This document shows positions 1 to 8,934 of a DNA stretch of 64,000 nucleotides, piece after piece; position 1 is the stretch's first letter; the number at the start of each line of letters is the position of its first letter. A program made the position numbers and the translations under genes. The notes under the pieces were generated by a model that was given only the letters and a program-made list of their open reading frames with translations, was not told where the DNA came from and did no database searches. The stretch comes from Terriglobia bacterium (GTDB lineage: Bacteria; Acidobacteriota; Terriglobia; Terriglobales; Acidobacteriaceae). Location of the stretch: the NCBI GenBank assembly GCA_020072585.1, contig JAIQGL010000028.1, positions 1 through 64,000 of the forward strand. Direction: 5' to 3'.

Positions 1-159
1 GGTTGCTCTCCAGCAGAGCCCGCCTCTGCTTCCTCAGCTAGCCTCATCCTGCAACCAACAACCTCGTTCGTCGAGCCAATCTCAGCGAACGGTAACCGGG
101 GAGTTTCCACGTTGTCTCAACTCAGGGGTTCACTCCAGTGGAGGACACTGCACCGGGAT

Positions 160-280
160 CCTTCGGGAGCTCCCTCGGCTACGCTCGGGATTTCGCCTGC
201 GGGCTCAGACGCCCGCAGAACCGGCTCAACTTCGACTTGCGCGCGCGTTCACGCGCGCCACGCTCAGGATGACAGGGTTT
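160..280. repeat. composite palindromic intergenic repeat
   Basis: Two perfect short hairpins sit side by side: CTGCGGGC / GCCCGCAG (197-218, 6-nt loop) and GCGCGCGT / ACGCGCGC (241-258, 2-nt loop). They are followed by CGCTCAGGATGACAGGGTT. The same tail in variant form, TTGTTCAGGATGACGGGTT, follows another hairpin at 1374-1407. A further hairpin, CCCCCGCT / AGCGGGGG, lies at 313-332. Shared tails after different hairpins suggest a dispersed REP-like family; copy number elsewhere cannot be seen here. Confidence 0.55.
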
Positions 281-825
281 AGGGGTTCTGTTTCGGCCCT
301 TTTCGCTTCGCTCCCCCGCTTAAGAGCGGGGGCTGGGCTCGGGCCCTGATATGAACCGGGACGGAACTTATTCGCTTCGCTGCGCTGCGCGACGGCCTAC
401 GGCGTAAGGAAGGAACTTTTTCTATCTCTACCCCGCACTTACCACCTCAGCGCGGATGGCGCGCCTCGGTGCCGTACGTTGTTTCGCCCTTCGGCTCAGT
501 CTGGGTTGAAACCCAGACCTACCGCTTATGGCCGCGCCTAACGGCGCTTCATCCCTCGTAGTCATTGCAGTGTCGTCATTGCCTCTGAGTGAAATCCAAA
601 CCTTTGACCCGGATGTGCGAAAGCGAACAGTTCTGCGGGGCGGCTTTGTCAAGACGTGTCCTAATTCGTGATTGATTCGCTGAATTAAAAGCTTTACGAT
701 ACGACAGCCCCGAGGGGTGAATTGAGTGGATCTTTGAAAATAAGCAGCTGGCAATTAGCAATTGGTAATTAGCCAAGACTCTTATTCCGTTTGCGACCCT
801 CTGCCGGTTGGGATTGGGATTGGGT

Positions 826-891
826 TTGGGTCACCCTTGGGTCACCCAAGGGACACCCAAGGATCACGCAAGGGAGACCCAAGCGAATCCC
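826..891. repeat. six imperfect 11-bp tandem units
   Basis: Six consecutive 11-bp units can be read, beginning TTGGGTCACCC (826-836), then TTGGGTCACCC, AAGGGACACCC, AAGGATCACGC, AAGGGAGACCC and AAGCGAATCCC. Each unit ends in a C-rich CCC or CGC. The array lies in non-coding DNA. The 11-bp period is close to one helical turn. Confidence 0.7.
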
Positions 892-1336
892 AAGCGTCAA
901 GTGGACGTAACTGGTTTGTTTGCAACACACATGGAAAAAAGGCCGGGTGGGTGTTGGCTGAGAAGACCAAAACCTTACCGCTGATGAACGCAGATGACAC
1001 TGATCGGAATGGGCTGATCGGAATGGAACAATCCAACCGGGATCCCCGGGGTTGAATCCTGTAAGTCCATATTTTTCGGGGTTGACCAGGGGCGGTGGTG
1101 GTACCCCCTAAACGGTAATAGACCGGGCACATCCCTGACACTGCAAAGCGATGACTCGGCCCCGGCCCAAATCCACCGTTCTAACTGGTTGAAAACCACC
1201 ATTCCGCGAACGAATGTGCTTTTGCCTTCGCTAACTAGATGAAAAATCATAGAGATAGACAATAGGCGGATTGGCATGGCGCTTGCTTTTACCCTTGGCA
1301 ACGGTTGAAGTCTCCAGTTAAGGGAAACAGAGTGAG

Positions 1337-1360
1337 CGGGCGCTAAACACGCCCGGTTTT
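1337..1360 (+). terminator. weak hairpin with short T run
   Basis: CGGGCG (1337-1342) pairs with CGCCCG (1350-1355) across a 7-nt loop and is followed by GTTTT. No upstream plus-strand gene is visible in the window, so it could equally be part of the palindromic repeat cluster. Confidence 0.3.
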
Positions 1361-1534
1361 AGGTCCTTCACTCGCGGCGTAGGGCCGCTTGTTCAGGATG
1401 ACGGGTTGAGGCGCGGTGAATCGATCACACCGCGCGACTTAACTTAAAGGCGCGGCGTTAGGTGGACGTCGCGCCGTTTACGGCTGAGTTTGCAGGGCAG
1501 CCGTCGACAGAAGGCGCGGTTGAAAAAGGGGATT

Positions 1535-4141
1535 ATGAAAAGCGGACGAGTCTTAGCGATTCTAGCGATTCTGATGTTTGCGGTGACGGGGTGGATGACG
1601 AGCGCGGTGGCGCAGGAGTCGGGCCAGGATGCAGGACCGAGCGCGGAGCAGAGCTATCCGGCGGGGCCGAACGGGGAAGCGGCGCCCAGGAGTGAAGGTC
1701 CGGCGCCGGATGTGGCGAGAATCAGCTTGATCAGTGGCGATGTCTCAACGCAGCGCGGCGATACGGGCGATTGGGCGGTGACGTCAATCAACGCGCCGCT
1801 GGTGCGCGGTGACCAGGTGGCGACGGGCGAGAAGTCGCGCACGGAAATTCAGCTGGACTATGCCGATCTGTTGCGGCTTGCGGCACGCAGCCAGGTGAAG
1901 ATTGCTGACCTGACGCGCACGCGGATACAGATCCAGGTGGCGCAGGGCTATGCCAGTTACACCATGCTTAAAGGCGGCGAAGCAGAGGTTGAGATCGATA
2001 CGCCGAATGTGGCGGTGCATCCGCTGAAGCATGGACGGTATCGCGTGCAGGTGAACTCGGATTCGGAGACGGACGTGATTGTCCGCGAAGGTGAAGCCGA
2101 AATTACCACGCCGCAGGGAAGCACGCGGGTGAGAGAAGGCGAGATGATCGCGATCCGCGGAACCGATCAGCCGGAATACAAGATTAGTAGCGCTCCGGGA
2201 AAAGACGATTGGGACCGCTGGAACAAAGACCGCGACCATGTAATCAATGAGGCGGAAGGTTCGCGCCGCACCAATCGCTATTACACGGGCGCCGGCGATC
2301 TGGATGGCTATGGCCGCTGGGTTTACGTCCCGGGCTATGGCAATGTTTGGCAGCCTTATCAGCAAGCTACGTGGGCGCCTTATCAGACGGGAAGGTGGGT
2401 TTGGGAACCATATTACGGCTGGACCTGGGTTTCCTACGAACCCTGGGGCTGGGCCCCGTATCACTACGGCCGTTGGTTCTACTACGGCAATTATTGGTGC
2501 TGGTGGCCTGGACCGGTGCATGTGAGCTATCGTCCGCTGTGGTCGCCGGCGTTTGTCTTCTTCGTCGGCTTTGGACATCATCACTCAGGATTTGGTTTTG
2601 GATCGATTGGCTGGTTCCCGGTGGGCCCGCATGATGCGTTTTATCCGTGGTATGGACGCGGCTTCAATCGCGTGAACGTGGTAAACGTGACGAACATTAA
2701 CGTGATTAACGTCAACAATCGTTATGTGGTGCCGCCGCTGGGACGGCGCGGACATCAGCCTTACTATTCCAATGCGGACCTGGTGCTGAAAAACCCGCGT
2801 GTGCGTGGCTCTATTACCAGCGTGGCGACGGAAGATTTTGGCCGCGGTGGTGGCAATCGCCGGCACGGAATGGAAGAACATGAGTGGCGTGAAGCGCGCG
2901 TGATGACGGCCCAGGTACCGGTTGTTCCCACACGTGAGAGCCTGCACTCGGGCAGCGGAAATGGCGGCATTCCGGCGGGCATCCAGACGCGCAACACGGA
3001 CCGTTTTTACACCCGGCATCAGCCTCCGGCTGGACCTGAATCATTCCATGACCAGGCGGCGCGTGTTCAGCGAGTGGTTGGACCGGAAGCCGCAGGGGCA
3101 CAAGGCGGAACGCGCGGTGACTTCCATGCTGGGCCGGGCCAGGTGGATCGGCACGATATTGGCGGCAATGGCGGCATAAATGTCAGGACCGGCAATGCGG
3201 AAGTCCCCAGAGTTGGTGGTTCGCCAAACGGTGGAATAACCGTGACTCAGAATCCAGGCCAGCAGGGCCGCGTTGGCAATGAAGGCTCGGGTGAACGCGA
3301 CAGCTTCCGGCGGTTCCCCGGCAACAACAATGGCCAGAATACTCCTGCGGTTGGGGGAATGCCCGGCCCAAAGGACAGTCCTGGGCACATGGCACCAGGC
3401 GCGAATGAAGGGATAGCACAGAACAATGCGCCTCCCGCAAACAACAATAATGCGGGAAATGCAGCTTCAGACAACCGCCGGGACAATCGTGATCGCGGCG
3501 GCTGGAGCAAGTTTGGCCCACCACTAACGCGTTCTAACACTGGCCCCGGCGAAGCTGCCGGACAGAACGGAACGCCCAACTCCAGATCGAACGATGTTGG
3601 ACACGTTCCGCGCACGGACAGCACGCCAGCACAGACTCCGCGAACGCAGGAAGATCGTGGCTGGCAGCGCTTCCCGCAAAATCAAAATAATGACCGTGGT
3701 CCCAAACCGAGCGACTTGCCGGCGAACCGGAATGATCGTATCGATCCCAGTGGATCCAGCGGAAGCAAGCCTCCGCTCGAACTGCATCGGCCAATCGTGA
3801 CACCGCGGCAGCCCGATGTCCGCCCCAATGTCCGCAATGAGCAGCACAGTACACCGCTGCCATCGCAGACCCCGGAAGTCCACAGTGAGCCACGCTACAC
3901 GCCGCCGCAACGGAGCGAGCCGCGATACTCGCCGCCACAACGGAGCGAGCCACGGTATTCGCCGCCACCGCAACGGAGCGAGCCACGATACTCGCCTCCA
4001 CCGCAGCGGAGCGAGCCGCGATACTCGCCGCCGTCACAGCGGAGCGAGTCGCACAGCGGTTCTGGATCGTCTTCTCACAGCGGTGGAAGCGACCGGGGAA
4101 GCCACAGTGATTCGAAATCGTCCTCTAATCCCAAGCGTTAG
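1535..4141 (+). CDS. FecR-domain, DUF6600-like secreted protein
   Basis: A protein of 868 residues counted from ATG 1535. This start gives a clean signal peptide ending AVAQ at about residue 27 and has GAAAAAGGGG just upstream; the longer TTG start at 1490 adds a charged tail before it. Residues 60-215 read as a FecR-type beta domain (RISLISGDVSTQRG, repeated GEAE motifs). Residues 240-370 are very rich in W, Y and G (repeated GRWVW, WAPY, GRWFY), as in the DUF6600-type proteins of Acidobacteria. The rest is N/G/P-rich and low complexity, ending in SEPRYSPPQR repeats and a Ser/His-rich tail. No FecI sigma or TonB receptor is adjacent, so a ferric-signalling role is unlikely. I infer an envelope or surface structural role. 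Confidence 0.8.
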   Translation: MKSGRVLAILAILMFAVTGWMTSAVAQESGQDAGPSAEQSYPAGPNGEAAPRSEGPAPDVARISLISGDVSTQRGDTGDWAVTSINAPLVRGDQVATGEKSRTEIQLDYADLLRLAARSQVKIADLTRTRIQIQVAQGYASYTMLKGGEAEVEIDTPNVAVHPLKHGRYRVQVNSDSETDVIVREGEAEITTPQGSTRVREGEMIAIRGTDQPEYKISSAPGKDDWDRWNKDRDHVINEAEGSRRTNRYYTGAGDLDGYGRWVYVPGYGNVWQPYQQATWAPYQTGRWVWEPYYGWTWVSYEPWGWAPYHYGRWFYYGNYWCWWPGPVHVSYRPLWSPAFVFFVGFGHHHSGFGFGSIGWFPVGPHDAFYPWYGRGFNRVNVVNVTNINVINVNNRYVVPPLGRRGHQPYYSNADLVLKNPRVRGSITSVATEDFGRGGGNRRHGMEEHEWREARVMTAQVPVVPTRESLHSGSGNGGIPAGIQTRNTDRFYTRHQPPAGPESFHDQAARVQRVVGPEAAGAQGGTRGDFHAGPGQVDRHDIGGNGGINVRTGNAEVPRVGGSPNGGITVTQNPGQQGRVGNEGSGERDSFRRFPGNNNGQNTPAVGGMPGPKDSPGHMAPGANEGIAQNNAPPANNNNAGNAASDNRRDNRDRGGWSKFGPPLTRSNTGPGEAAGQNGTPNSRSNDVGHVPRTDSTPAQTPRTQEDRGWQRFPQNQNNDRGPKPSDLPANRNDRIDPSGSSGSKPPLELHRPIVTPRQPDVRPNVRNEQHSTPLPSQTPEVHSEPRYTPPQRSEPRYSPPQRSEPRYSPPPQRSEPRYSPPPQRSEPRYSPPSQRSESHSGSGSSSHSGGSDRGSHSDSKSSSNPKR
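3884..4050 (+). repeat. in-frame SEPRYSPPQR coding repeats
   Basis: About five tandem units of 30-33 bp encode SEPRY(S/T)PP(P/S)QR near the C-terminus of the FecR-domain protein. Units differ by a proline codon, which suggests slippage or unequal crossing over that keeps the frame. Confidence 0.85.
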
Positions 4142-4186
4142 AACACGCTTACTCCTTCCCAGTGGATTTAGAGGGTGAAAACAGAA

Positions 4187-4218
4187 AGAGCGATGGACAA
4201 CCATCCGTCGCTCTTTTT
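4187..4218 (+). terminator. intrinsic terminator after FecR-domain gene
   Basis: AGAGCGA (4187-4193) pairs with TCGCTCT (4208-4214), with an inner TGG/CCA pairing, and is followed by four more Ts. It lies 46 bp after the stop codon, between convergent genes. Confidence 0.8.
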
Positions 4219-4244
4219 GCGATGTAGGGGAACGTGGACTTCGG

Positions 4245-5330
4245 CTACCAGACACCTTTATCGCTGCCGGTGATTTTGAAAGCCACGGCCGCGGCGGATG
4301 CCAGCGGCGGCAACAGACTAAGACGGAACGTAGCCGGAACATTGCCTCTGAAAGCTGCCTGCGTGATTTGTTGCGTGTAGAGTCTTGCTCCGTAAGGCAT
4401 GATGGGCAAGCGCAGAAAACGCGCGCGCGTATAAATCTTGTCGCCGCTCACGGTGGCGTCGGCAACCACGTCCGCGGGAAGGTTCAGCCCTGTGCCGCGG
4501 TAGCGCTGCACGTAGTCAGAAACAATCTTCAGGAACCCGGCCACGCCCGGCCAGATGCCGGCTACATTGGCGGCCGCGCGCAATTCGCGGAAATCCACTT
4601 TTCCGGATTCGACGATTGCTGCTGCATTCAGAATGTCACAGACGCGGAAATAGAAATGACGGTACATGCGCTGCAACGTTGCGGCAAAGATGCGCTCTTC
4701 CGGCGCGGGCACAAAGAACGGGTGGCCGCTTACGTTAACGCTCATCCGGCGATCAATAAACCGCTGCGCCAGGCCAATGTGTTCACCTGTTTGTCCCAGC
4801 CGCCCAACGTGAGTTTCAATTGACTCCGGCAGGCCGGGAAGGGAAAAGTTCCATTTGCAGGCCAGGCGATCGCCCCAGCTACGGGCTTCAATCTTTCCGC
4901 CAAAGCGCTTGGTAAATACCTCCACGATTTTCGCCTTTGTACCTGTCGAAACCAGATCCAGATCATTCCCCAGATCAGGCCAGTGGTCCAGAGTTTTCAT
5001 CACAACCGTGGGGCAACCAGCTTCTTCCAGGGCTTTACAAACAGCTTCTAAGCGACTCAATGCATTGGTGATGCGGGCGCGTTCTTTGCTCAGTATTTCC
5101 ATTGCCCAGGCTTGAATGTCAGAGTTGCCGCGATTGCCGGCGACGCGGTTCAGCACTTCAAAAGCGCGGATCACCACGTGGTTGGAATCCGCGAGTTCCA
5201 CAAAATCATGCCGCTGTTGCGGCGTGAGCGAACTCAGCATGGGAATAAGGTCAGACGCGGAAGCAGGGCGCAAGGTGAGTTTTAAGAATGCGTCAATATA
5301 CTGGGATTCGTTCTGTATTGCCATGGCCAT
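4245..5330 (-). CDS. nucleotidyltransferase-fold family protein
   Basis: A 361-residue protein resembling the NTP_transf_5-type putative nucleotidyltransferases. An N-terminal helical part (1-85) is followed by VVMKTLDHWPDLGNDLDLV, where the GNDLDL acidic motif fits the metal site of this fold. A helical C-terminal half follows, containing ERIFAATLQRMYRHFYFRVCD. No signal peptide is seen. In other bacteria such proteins are often near polysaccharide or peptide-modification genes, but the neighbours here give no such hint. The substrate is unknown. ATG 5330 is used; a second in-frame ATG lies two codons later. Confidence 0.6.
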   Translation of the reverse strand: MAMAIQNESQYIDAFLKLTLRPASASDLIPMLSSLTPQQRHDFVELADSNHVVIRAFEVLNRVAGNRGNSDIQAWAMEILSKERARITNALSRLEAVCKALEEAGCPTVVMKTLDHWPDLGNDLDLVSTGTKAKIVEVFTKRFGGKIEARSWGDRLACKWNFSLPGLPESIETHVGRLGQTGEHIGLAQRFIDRRMSVNVSGHPFFVPAPEERIFAATLQRMYRHFYFRVCDILNAAAIVESGKVDFRELRAAANVAGIWPGVAGFLKIVSDYVQRYRGTGLNLPADVVADATVSGDKIYTRARFLRLPIMPYGARLYTQQITQAAFRGNVPATFRLSLLPPLASAAAVAFKITGSDKGVW

Positions 5331-5479
5331 TGGGACCGGGGACTCCTGGGATGTTTGCTCGAAAGCTGGTTTGCTCGAAGATTAGGATGTGGGCTGCTGC
5401 TTACAGGTTGGCAGGGAAGAACAACTCGCCGTGGTCCATCTCGCTTACGTTCCCAATCGCTTCAGGAGAAAGCAATTGG

Positions 5480-6259
5480 TCATTTGTTCTCCGTTCGGTT
5501 TTTCCCGGCTGTGGACGGAGGCACCGGCTTAGCTACACTCTCTGGAGCAGGAAACATGGAGAGAGCATAAGTTTCCAGCTTCTTGAAAGAGGTATCTCCC
5601 AGGGCTGCCCTGAGCTGTTCGACATGGTCAATGACGATCGTCTTGCGGTCCTCAAACATCTGATAGAAATCTGATGGGACCGTCACTGTCGCGCCAGGAA
5701 CTATTTGGGCGCGAAATTTCTCAGCCAACGCATTCATTTTCGCGTCCAGTTCGTTCACCGCGCAGTTGCAGCCGTGGGCGATCTCCTGCAGGACCTCGCC
5801 TTCGGCGTCGTTGAGTCCGGCCGTTCGTTGTGACGTGCGCCACTGTTCAGCTTCGGTGTGCTTTCCAGCCTTGTCGGCTTGCTCGGCCCACTGGTTGTAA
5901 AGCCCGATCTCGTTGAAGAAGGTCTCAAAATATACATATCGAAGGCTCATGGGCTCAGGCTTCGAAGGCGGAAAAATCACAGTCGGCGGATTGACCGGAA
6001 CTGCTGGAATGCCTCGGCCTATGCCGGAAGGCGGGAGTAGCGGCCTCTTGCCAGTTGCTTCTGGCCCGGGACTATTCACAGGATTACCAACCGTATCCAG
6101 AGCGGTGTGCCAGCCATTGCTGCACGGCTTCGGATCAGCATATTTGGCGTTGACCACTTGCACCACAGTTGGAGCTGTGCTTGTTTGATCTTGGCCTGCT
6201 GCCAAAAGGGTGAGACTAGTAATCAGAACTGAAAATAGGTAGACCTTTGGCGCTCTCAT
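5480..6259 (-). CDS. secreted hypothetical protein
   Basis: A 259-residue protein from ATG 6259, chosen because GAAAGGAA lies just upstream and the N-terminus becomes a good signal peptide (VYLFSVLITSLTLLAAG). The middle is predicted mostly helical and rich in charged residues and alanine (AEQADKAGKHTEAEQWRTS), with a CNCAVNE segment. I do not recognise a family. The gap to the next gene downstream is about 150 bp, so an operon is uncertain. Confidence 0.6.
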   Translation of the reverse strand: MRAPKVYLFSVLITSLTLLAAGQDQTSTAPTVVQVVNAKYADPKPCSNGWHTALDTVGNPVNSPGPEATGKRPLLPPSGIGRGIPAVPVNPPTVIFPPSKPEPMSLRYVYFETFFNEIGLYNQWAEQADKAGKHTEAEQWRTSQRTAGLNDAEGEVLQEIAHGCNCAVNELDAKMNALAEKFRAQIVPGATVTVPSDFYQMFEDRKTIVIDHVEQLRAALGDTSFKKLETYALSMFPAPESVAKPVPPSTAGKNRTENK

Positions 6260-6596
6260 GCTATTCGTTCCTTTCACGTCGCCGGAATACATCGTCCTTC
6301 CTGCCCGCAACCATAAAACGTTGCGAGCAGCTGAATGGTTCCCAAAATTTCAGCTGCGCAGCATTTTCCTGCCGAATTTTGGCAAGGGTACGCTCATCTC
6401 TCAATCGAGCTGCAAAGCTTGAAGCGGCACGCCACTGGCAGGCAAATTCGACCAAAAACGCGGCCAGGAAGCCCTGACTTGAGAGTAGTTTTATTGTGCG
6501 TGCCATTAACCTTACTTGGCCGAGTGCTGATTACTGAATGCTACTCTATAATCACCAATTCGCCCGAAGATTCCCGGCTGGAGCGAAGCGACAAAA
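6260..6596. other. divergent intergenic region before ubiD-type gene
   Basis: This 337-bp stretch separates a minus-strand secreted protein gene from the plus-strand decarboxylase gene. A perfect TATAAT lies at 6547-6552 without a convincing -35 at standard spacing. No gene is supported; the short open frames across it are not protein-like. Confidence 0.5.
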
Positions 6597-8246
6597 ATGC
6601 CTTACGATGACTTAAGACAATGGATCGCCGCCCTGGACCGTGCCGGCGAACTAAAGAAGATAAAGACGGAAGTTGATCCCGTACTGGAGATCACAGAAAT
6701 CGCCGACCGCGTCTCCAAAGGCGCTGTCAAAAAGTACGGCCGTCCCGGCGGTCCCGCGCTGCTGTTTGAAAATGTGAAAGGCGCCAACGGCGTTCCTGTA
6801 CTCATCAACCAGTTTGGGTCAGAGCGGCGCATGCAGATGGCGCTGGGGGTTGACGGGCTGGATGAAATTGCCGAGCGCATCCGCCAGCTGCTCAACATGA
6901 AGTCACCGGAAGGCTTCCTGGAAAAATTGAAGATGCTGCCCATGCTGGCCGATATGGGCAAGTTTTTTCCCAAAACTGTTCCCACCGGCCCGTGCAAAGA
7001 GGTCATTAAAAAGGAAAATTTTTCTCTGCTTGATTTCCCCGTGCTGCAATGCTGGCCTCGGGATGGAGGCCGCTTTGTTACTTTGCCATGCGTGATTACC
7101 CGCGATCCTAAAACAGGGAAGCGCAACGTCGGCATGTACCGGATACAGATCTATGACGCCACTACCGCAGGCATGCACTGGCAGCGGCAGAAAGTAGCTG
7201 CGGAGCATTATCGTGAACTGTTGCGGATGGGTTCCAAAGAAAAATGTGGAGCGCGGCCGCCGGGAGCGCCGGACCAAAAGGATCGTGGAGCGCAGCCGCC
7301 CTCGGCTGCGGGAGATAAGTCGCCCTCGCCTGCGGAACGACGCGCTGGGGTGGATATCATGGCCCGCTCCAGTGGCGGCTCCATGCTTGCCGCCGGCGAG
7401 CGGCCCAGCGGGACGATGGAAGTCGCAGTCGCCATCGGCACCGAGCCCGCTTTGACCTTTTCTGCCATCGTGCCCGCGCCGCCTGAGATCGAAGAATTCA
7501 TCATCGCCGGATTCCTGCGCCAAAAGCCTGTCGAGTTGGTGAAGTGCGAAACCGTGGACCTGGAAGTTCCGGCGTCAGCGGAAATCGTTCTGGAAGGCTA
7601 CGTCAAGCTAGACGAACTGCGCACGGAAGGCCCATTCGGTGATCACACGGGTTTCTATTCCCTGGAAGACGAATATCCGGTTTTTCACGTTACCTGTATC
7701 ACGCATCGCAAAAACCCGATTTATTCCACTACCATCGTGGGCAAGCCACCCATGGAAGACGCATGGATGGGCAAGGCCGTGGAGCGTATCTTCCTGCCTC
7801 TGATGAAGCTCACACTGCCGGAGATTGTGGACGTGAACCTGCCCGTGGAGGGCGTGTTCCATAACCTGATGATTGTCTCCATCCGCAAGTCGTATCCGGG
7901 GCACGCGCGCAAGGTGATGAACGGCATCTGGGCGCTGGGTCAGGCCATGTTCACCAAATGTATTGTTGTTGTCGATGAAGATGTGAATGTGCAGGATATT
8001 GGTGAAGTGGTGCTCAAGGTTTTCAATAATATTGATCCTGAGCGCGATATACAGTTCACGCTTGGCCCGGTGGATTCGCTGGACCATGCTTCGCGTCTGC
8101 CGAACTTCGGCTCCAAGATGGGGATTGACGCCACGCGTAAGTGGCCGACGGAAGGCTTTACACGTCCCTGGCCGGATGAAATCCTGATGGATGAAAAGAC
8201 CAAAGCGCAGGTAGACAAGAAGTGGAAGGATCTGGGGATTGAGTAA
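6597..8246 (+). CDS. UbiD-family prFMN-dependent decarboxylase
   Basis: A 549-residue member of the UbiD family, which removes carboxyl groups from aromatic or unsaturated acids using prenylated FMN. The start MPYDDLRQWIAALDRAGEL is typical, as are MYRIQIYDATTAGMHWQ near residue 180, ALTFSAIVPAP, EGPFGDHTGFYSLEDEYP, and a conserved C-terminus through PNFGSKMGIDATRKWP. The family usually has about 480-500 residues. The excess is a Pro/Gly/Ala-rich insertion at about residues 215-270 made of intergenic-type repeat. Acidobacteria use menaquinone, so a quinone-pathway role is plausible, but other UbiD substrates are possible. No UbiX gene is in view. Confidence 0.9.
   Translation: MPYDDLRQWIAALDRAGELKKIKTEVDPVLEITEIADRVSKGAVKKYGRPGGPALLFENVKGANGVPVLINQFGSERRMQMALGVDGLDEIAERIRQLLNMKSPEGFLEKLKMLPMLADMGKFFPKTVPTGPCKEVIKKENFSLLDFPVLQCWPRDGGRFVTLPCVITRDPKTGKRNVGMYRIQIYDATTAGMHWQRQKVAAEHYRELLRMGSKEKCGARPPGAPDQKDRGAQPPSAAGDKSPSPAERRAGVDIMARSSGGSMLAAGERPSGTMEVAVAIGTEPALTFSAIVPAPPEIEEFIIAGFLRQKPVELVKCETVDLEVPASAEIVLEGYVKLDELRTEGPFGDHTGFYSLEDEYPVFHVTCITHRKNPIYSTTIVGKPPMEDAWMGKAVERIFLPLMKLTLPEIVDVNLPVEGVFHNLMIVSIRKSYPGHARKVMNGIWALGQAMFTKCIVVVDEDVNVQDIGEVVLKVFNNIDPERDIQFTLGPVDSLDHASRLPNFGSKMGIDATRKWPTEGFTRPWPDEILMDEKTKAQVDKKWKDLGIE
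7240..7410 (+). repeat. intergenic-type repeat inserted in frame in ubiD-like gene
   Basis: Between codons for LLRMGSKE and GTMEVAVAIG, which are normally nearly adjacent in the family, lies about 170 bp encoding a low-complexity peptide. It contains two near copies of GTGGAGCGC(G/A)GCCGCC (from about 7246 and 7285) and a CCCTCGGCTGCGGG palindrome-like segment, resembling the dispersed repeats in the window's intergenic DNA. The frame is kept throughout. Confidence 0.7.
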
Positions 8247-8454
8247 GAAGCAATCCGCCGCAGATTTCGCAGATGAGCGCAGATCAGCGGAAAGCTGGCC
8301 GCGAATTTACGCAAATGAACACGAATCAGAAAGAACTAAAAGGCCGAGTGATGTGCATTACTCAGGAACGATCAGCGCCAGAGGCGCGTCGCGAAGTTAG
8401 GTAAGCAGGAAGATAGATTCAAGCCCCGTAGGGGCGACACGAAGGAGCTGGGCC
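8247..8454. repeat. intergenic repeats of the CGCAGAT/GCGAATTT type
   Basis: This 208-bp gap holds CGCAGATTTCGCAGATGAGC followed by GCGAATTTACGCAAATGAAC, two imperfect versions of one unit, and then a GCCCCGTAGGGGC palindrome at about 8422-8434. Related text (GATGAACGCAGATGACACTG) occurs at about 983-1002. No gene is present. Confidence 0.5.
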
Positions 8455-8934
8455 ATGATCAATCCATTCTCCCCCATCGCCTCCGACCTCGGCCGCACCG
8501 TGGCCCAGGCCAAACCGCTGTTGCTGAAGCTGGACAACGCCGATACCTCCACGCGTCCCAGTCCCAACAAGTGGGCCAGGAAGGAAATTCTCGGCCATCT
8601 GCTTGATTCGGCTTCCAACAACCATCAGCGCTTTGTTCGAGCAGAGCTGCAGGGCAGCCTCACTTTTCCCGGTTACGATCAGAATGCGCTCGTGGATCTG
8701 CAAAACTTCGCGGAGATCGACTGGAATTTCCTGGTCGATTTCTGGGCCGCGTACAATCGCTTCCTGGCTCATGTGATCGGCCAGCTGCCGGAAGAGGCCG
8801 CAAAGATTACCTGCAACATCGGCAACAACCCGCCGGCAACGCTGGAATGGATTGCCTCGGATTACGTCGCACACTTAAAGCATCACTTGAACCAGATCCT
8901 GGGCCAGACGTTTGAGACGGACTACGGGAAATGA
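8455..8934 (+). CDS. DinB-superfamily protein
   Basis: A 159-residue four-helix-bundle protein of the DinB/YfiT type, usually metal-binding and cytoplasmic. The expected histidines are visible: GHLLDSASNNHQRF near residue 45 and DYVAHLKHHLNQI near the C-terminus. Some members are thiol transferases using bacillithiol or similar, but the substrate here cannot be told. The stop overlaps the next start by 4 bp, indicating translational coupling with the M28 peptidase gene. The upstream sequence has GAAGGAGC, a good ribosome-binding site. Confidence 0.85.
   Translation: MINPFSPIASDLGRTVAQAKPLLLKLDNADTSTRPSPNKWARKEILGHLLDSASNNHQRFVRAELQGSLTFPGYDQNALVDLQNFAEIDWNFLVDFWAAYNRFLAHVIGQLPEEAAKITCNIGNNPPATLEWIASDYVAHLKHHLNQILGQTFETDYGK

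Larger units (their letters stand above)
1..1534. other. gene-free, repeat-rich region
   Basis: I see no credible gene in this stretch. The open frames are short, overlap on both strands and have no family-like sequence. Frame 1 is open from the left edge to about 273 but runs through palindromic repeats and has no start in view. The region holds composite palindromes (160-280 and about 1337-1410), an 11-bp-period tandem repeat (826-891), and a stretch near 985-1030 with the repeated phrase GATCGGAATGG typical of dispersed intergenic repeats. The leader of the FecR-domain gene lies at its right end. Confidence 0.6.

Noticed and set aside
1-273. Open frame entering from the left edge
   Set aside because: Translation runs through palindromic repeats and has no family-like content; no start visible.
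826-891. Possible CRISPR array
   Set aside because: Units are only 11 bp, contiguous and without spacers; no cas genes are present.
1784-2584. 266-residue frame antisense to the FecR-domain gene
   Set aside because: Arises from the biased composition of the real gene; no protein-like pattern.
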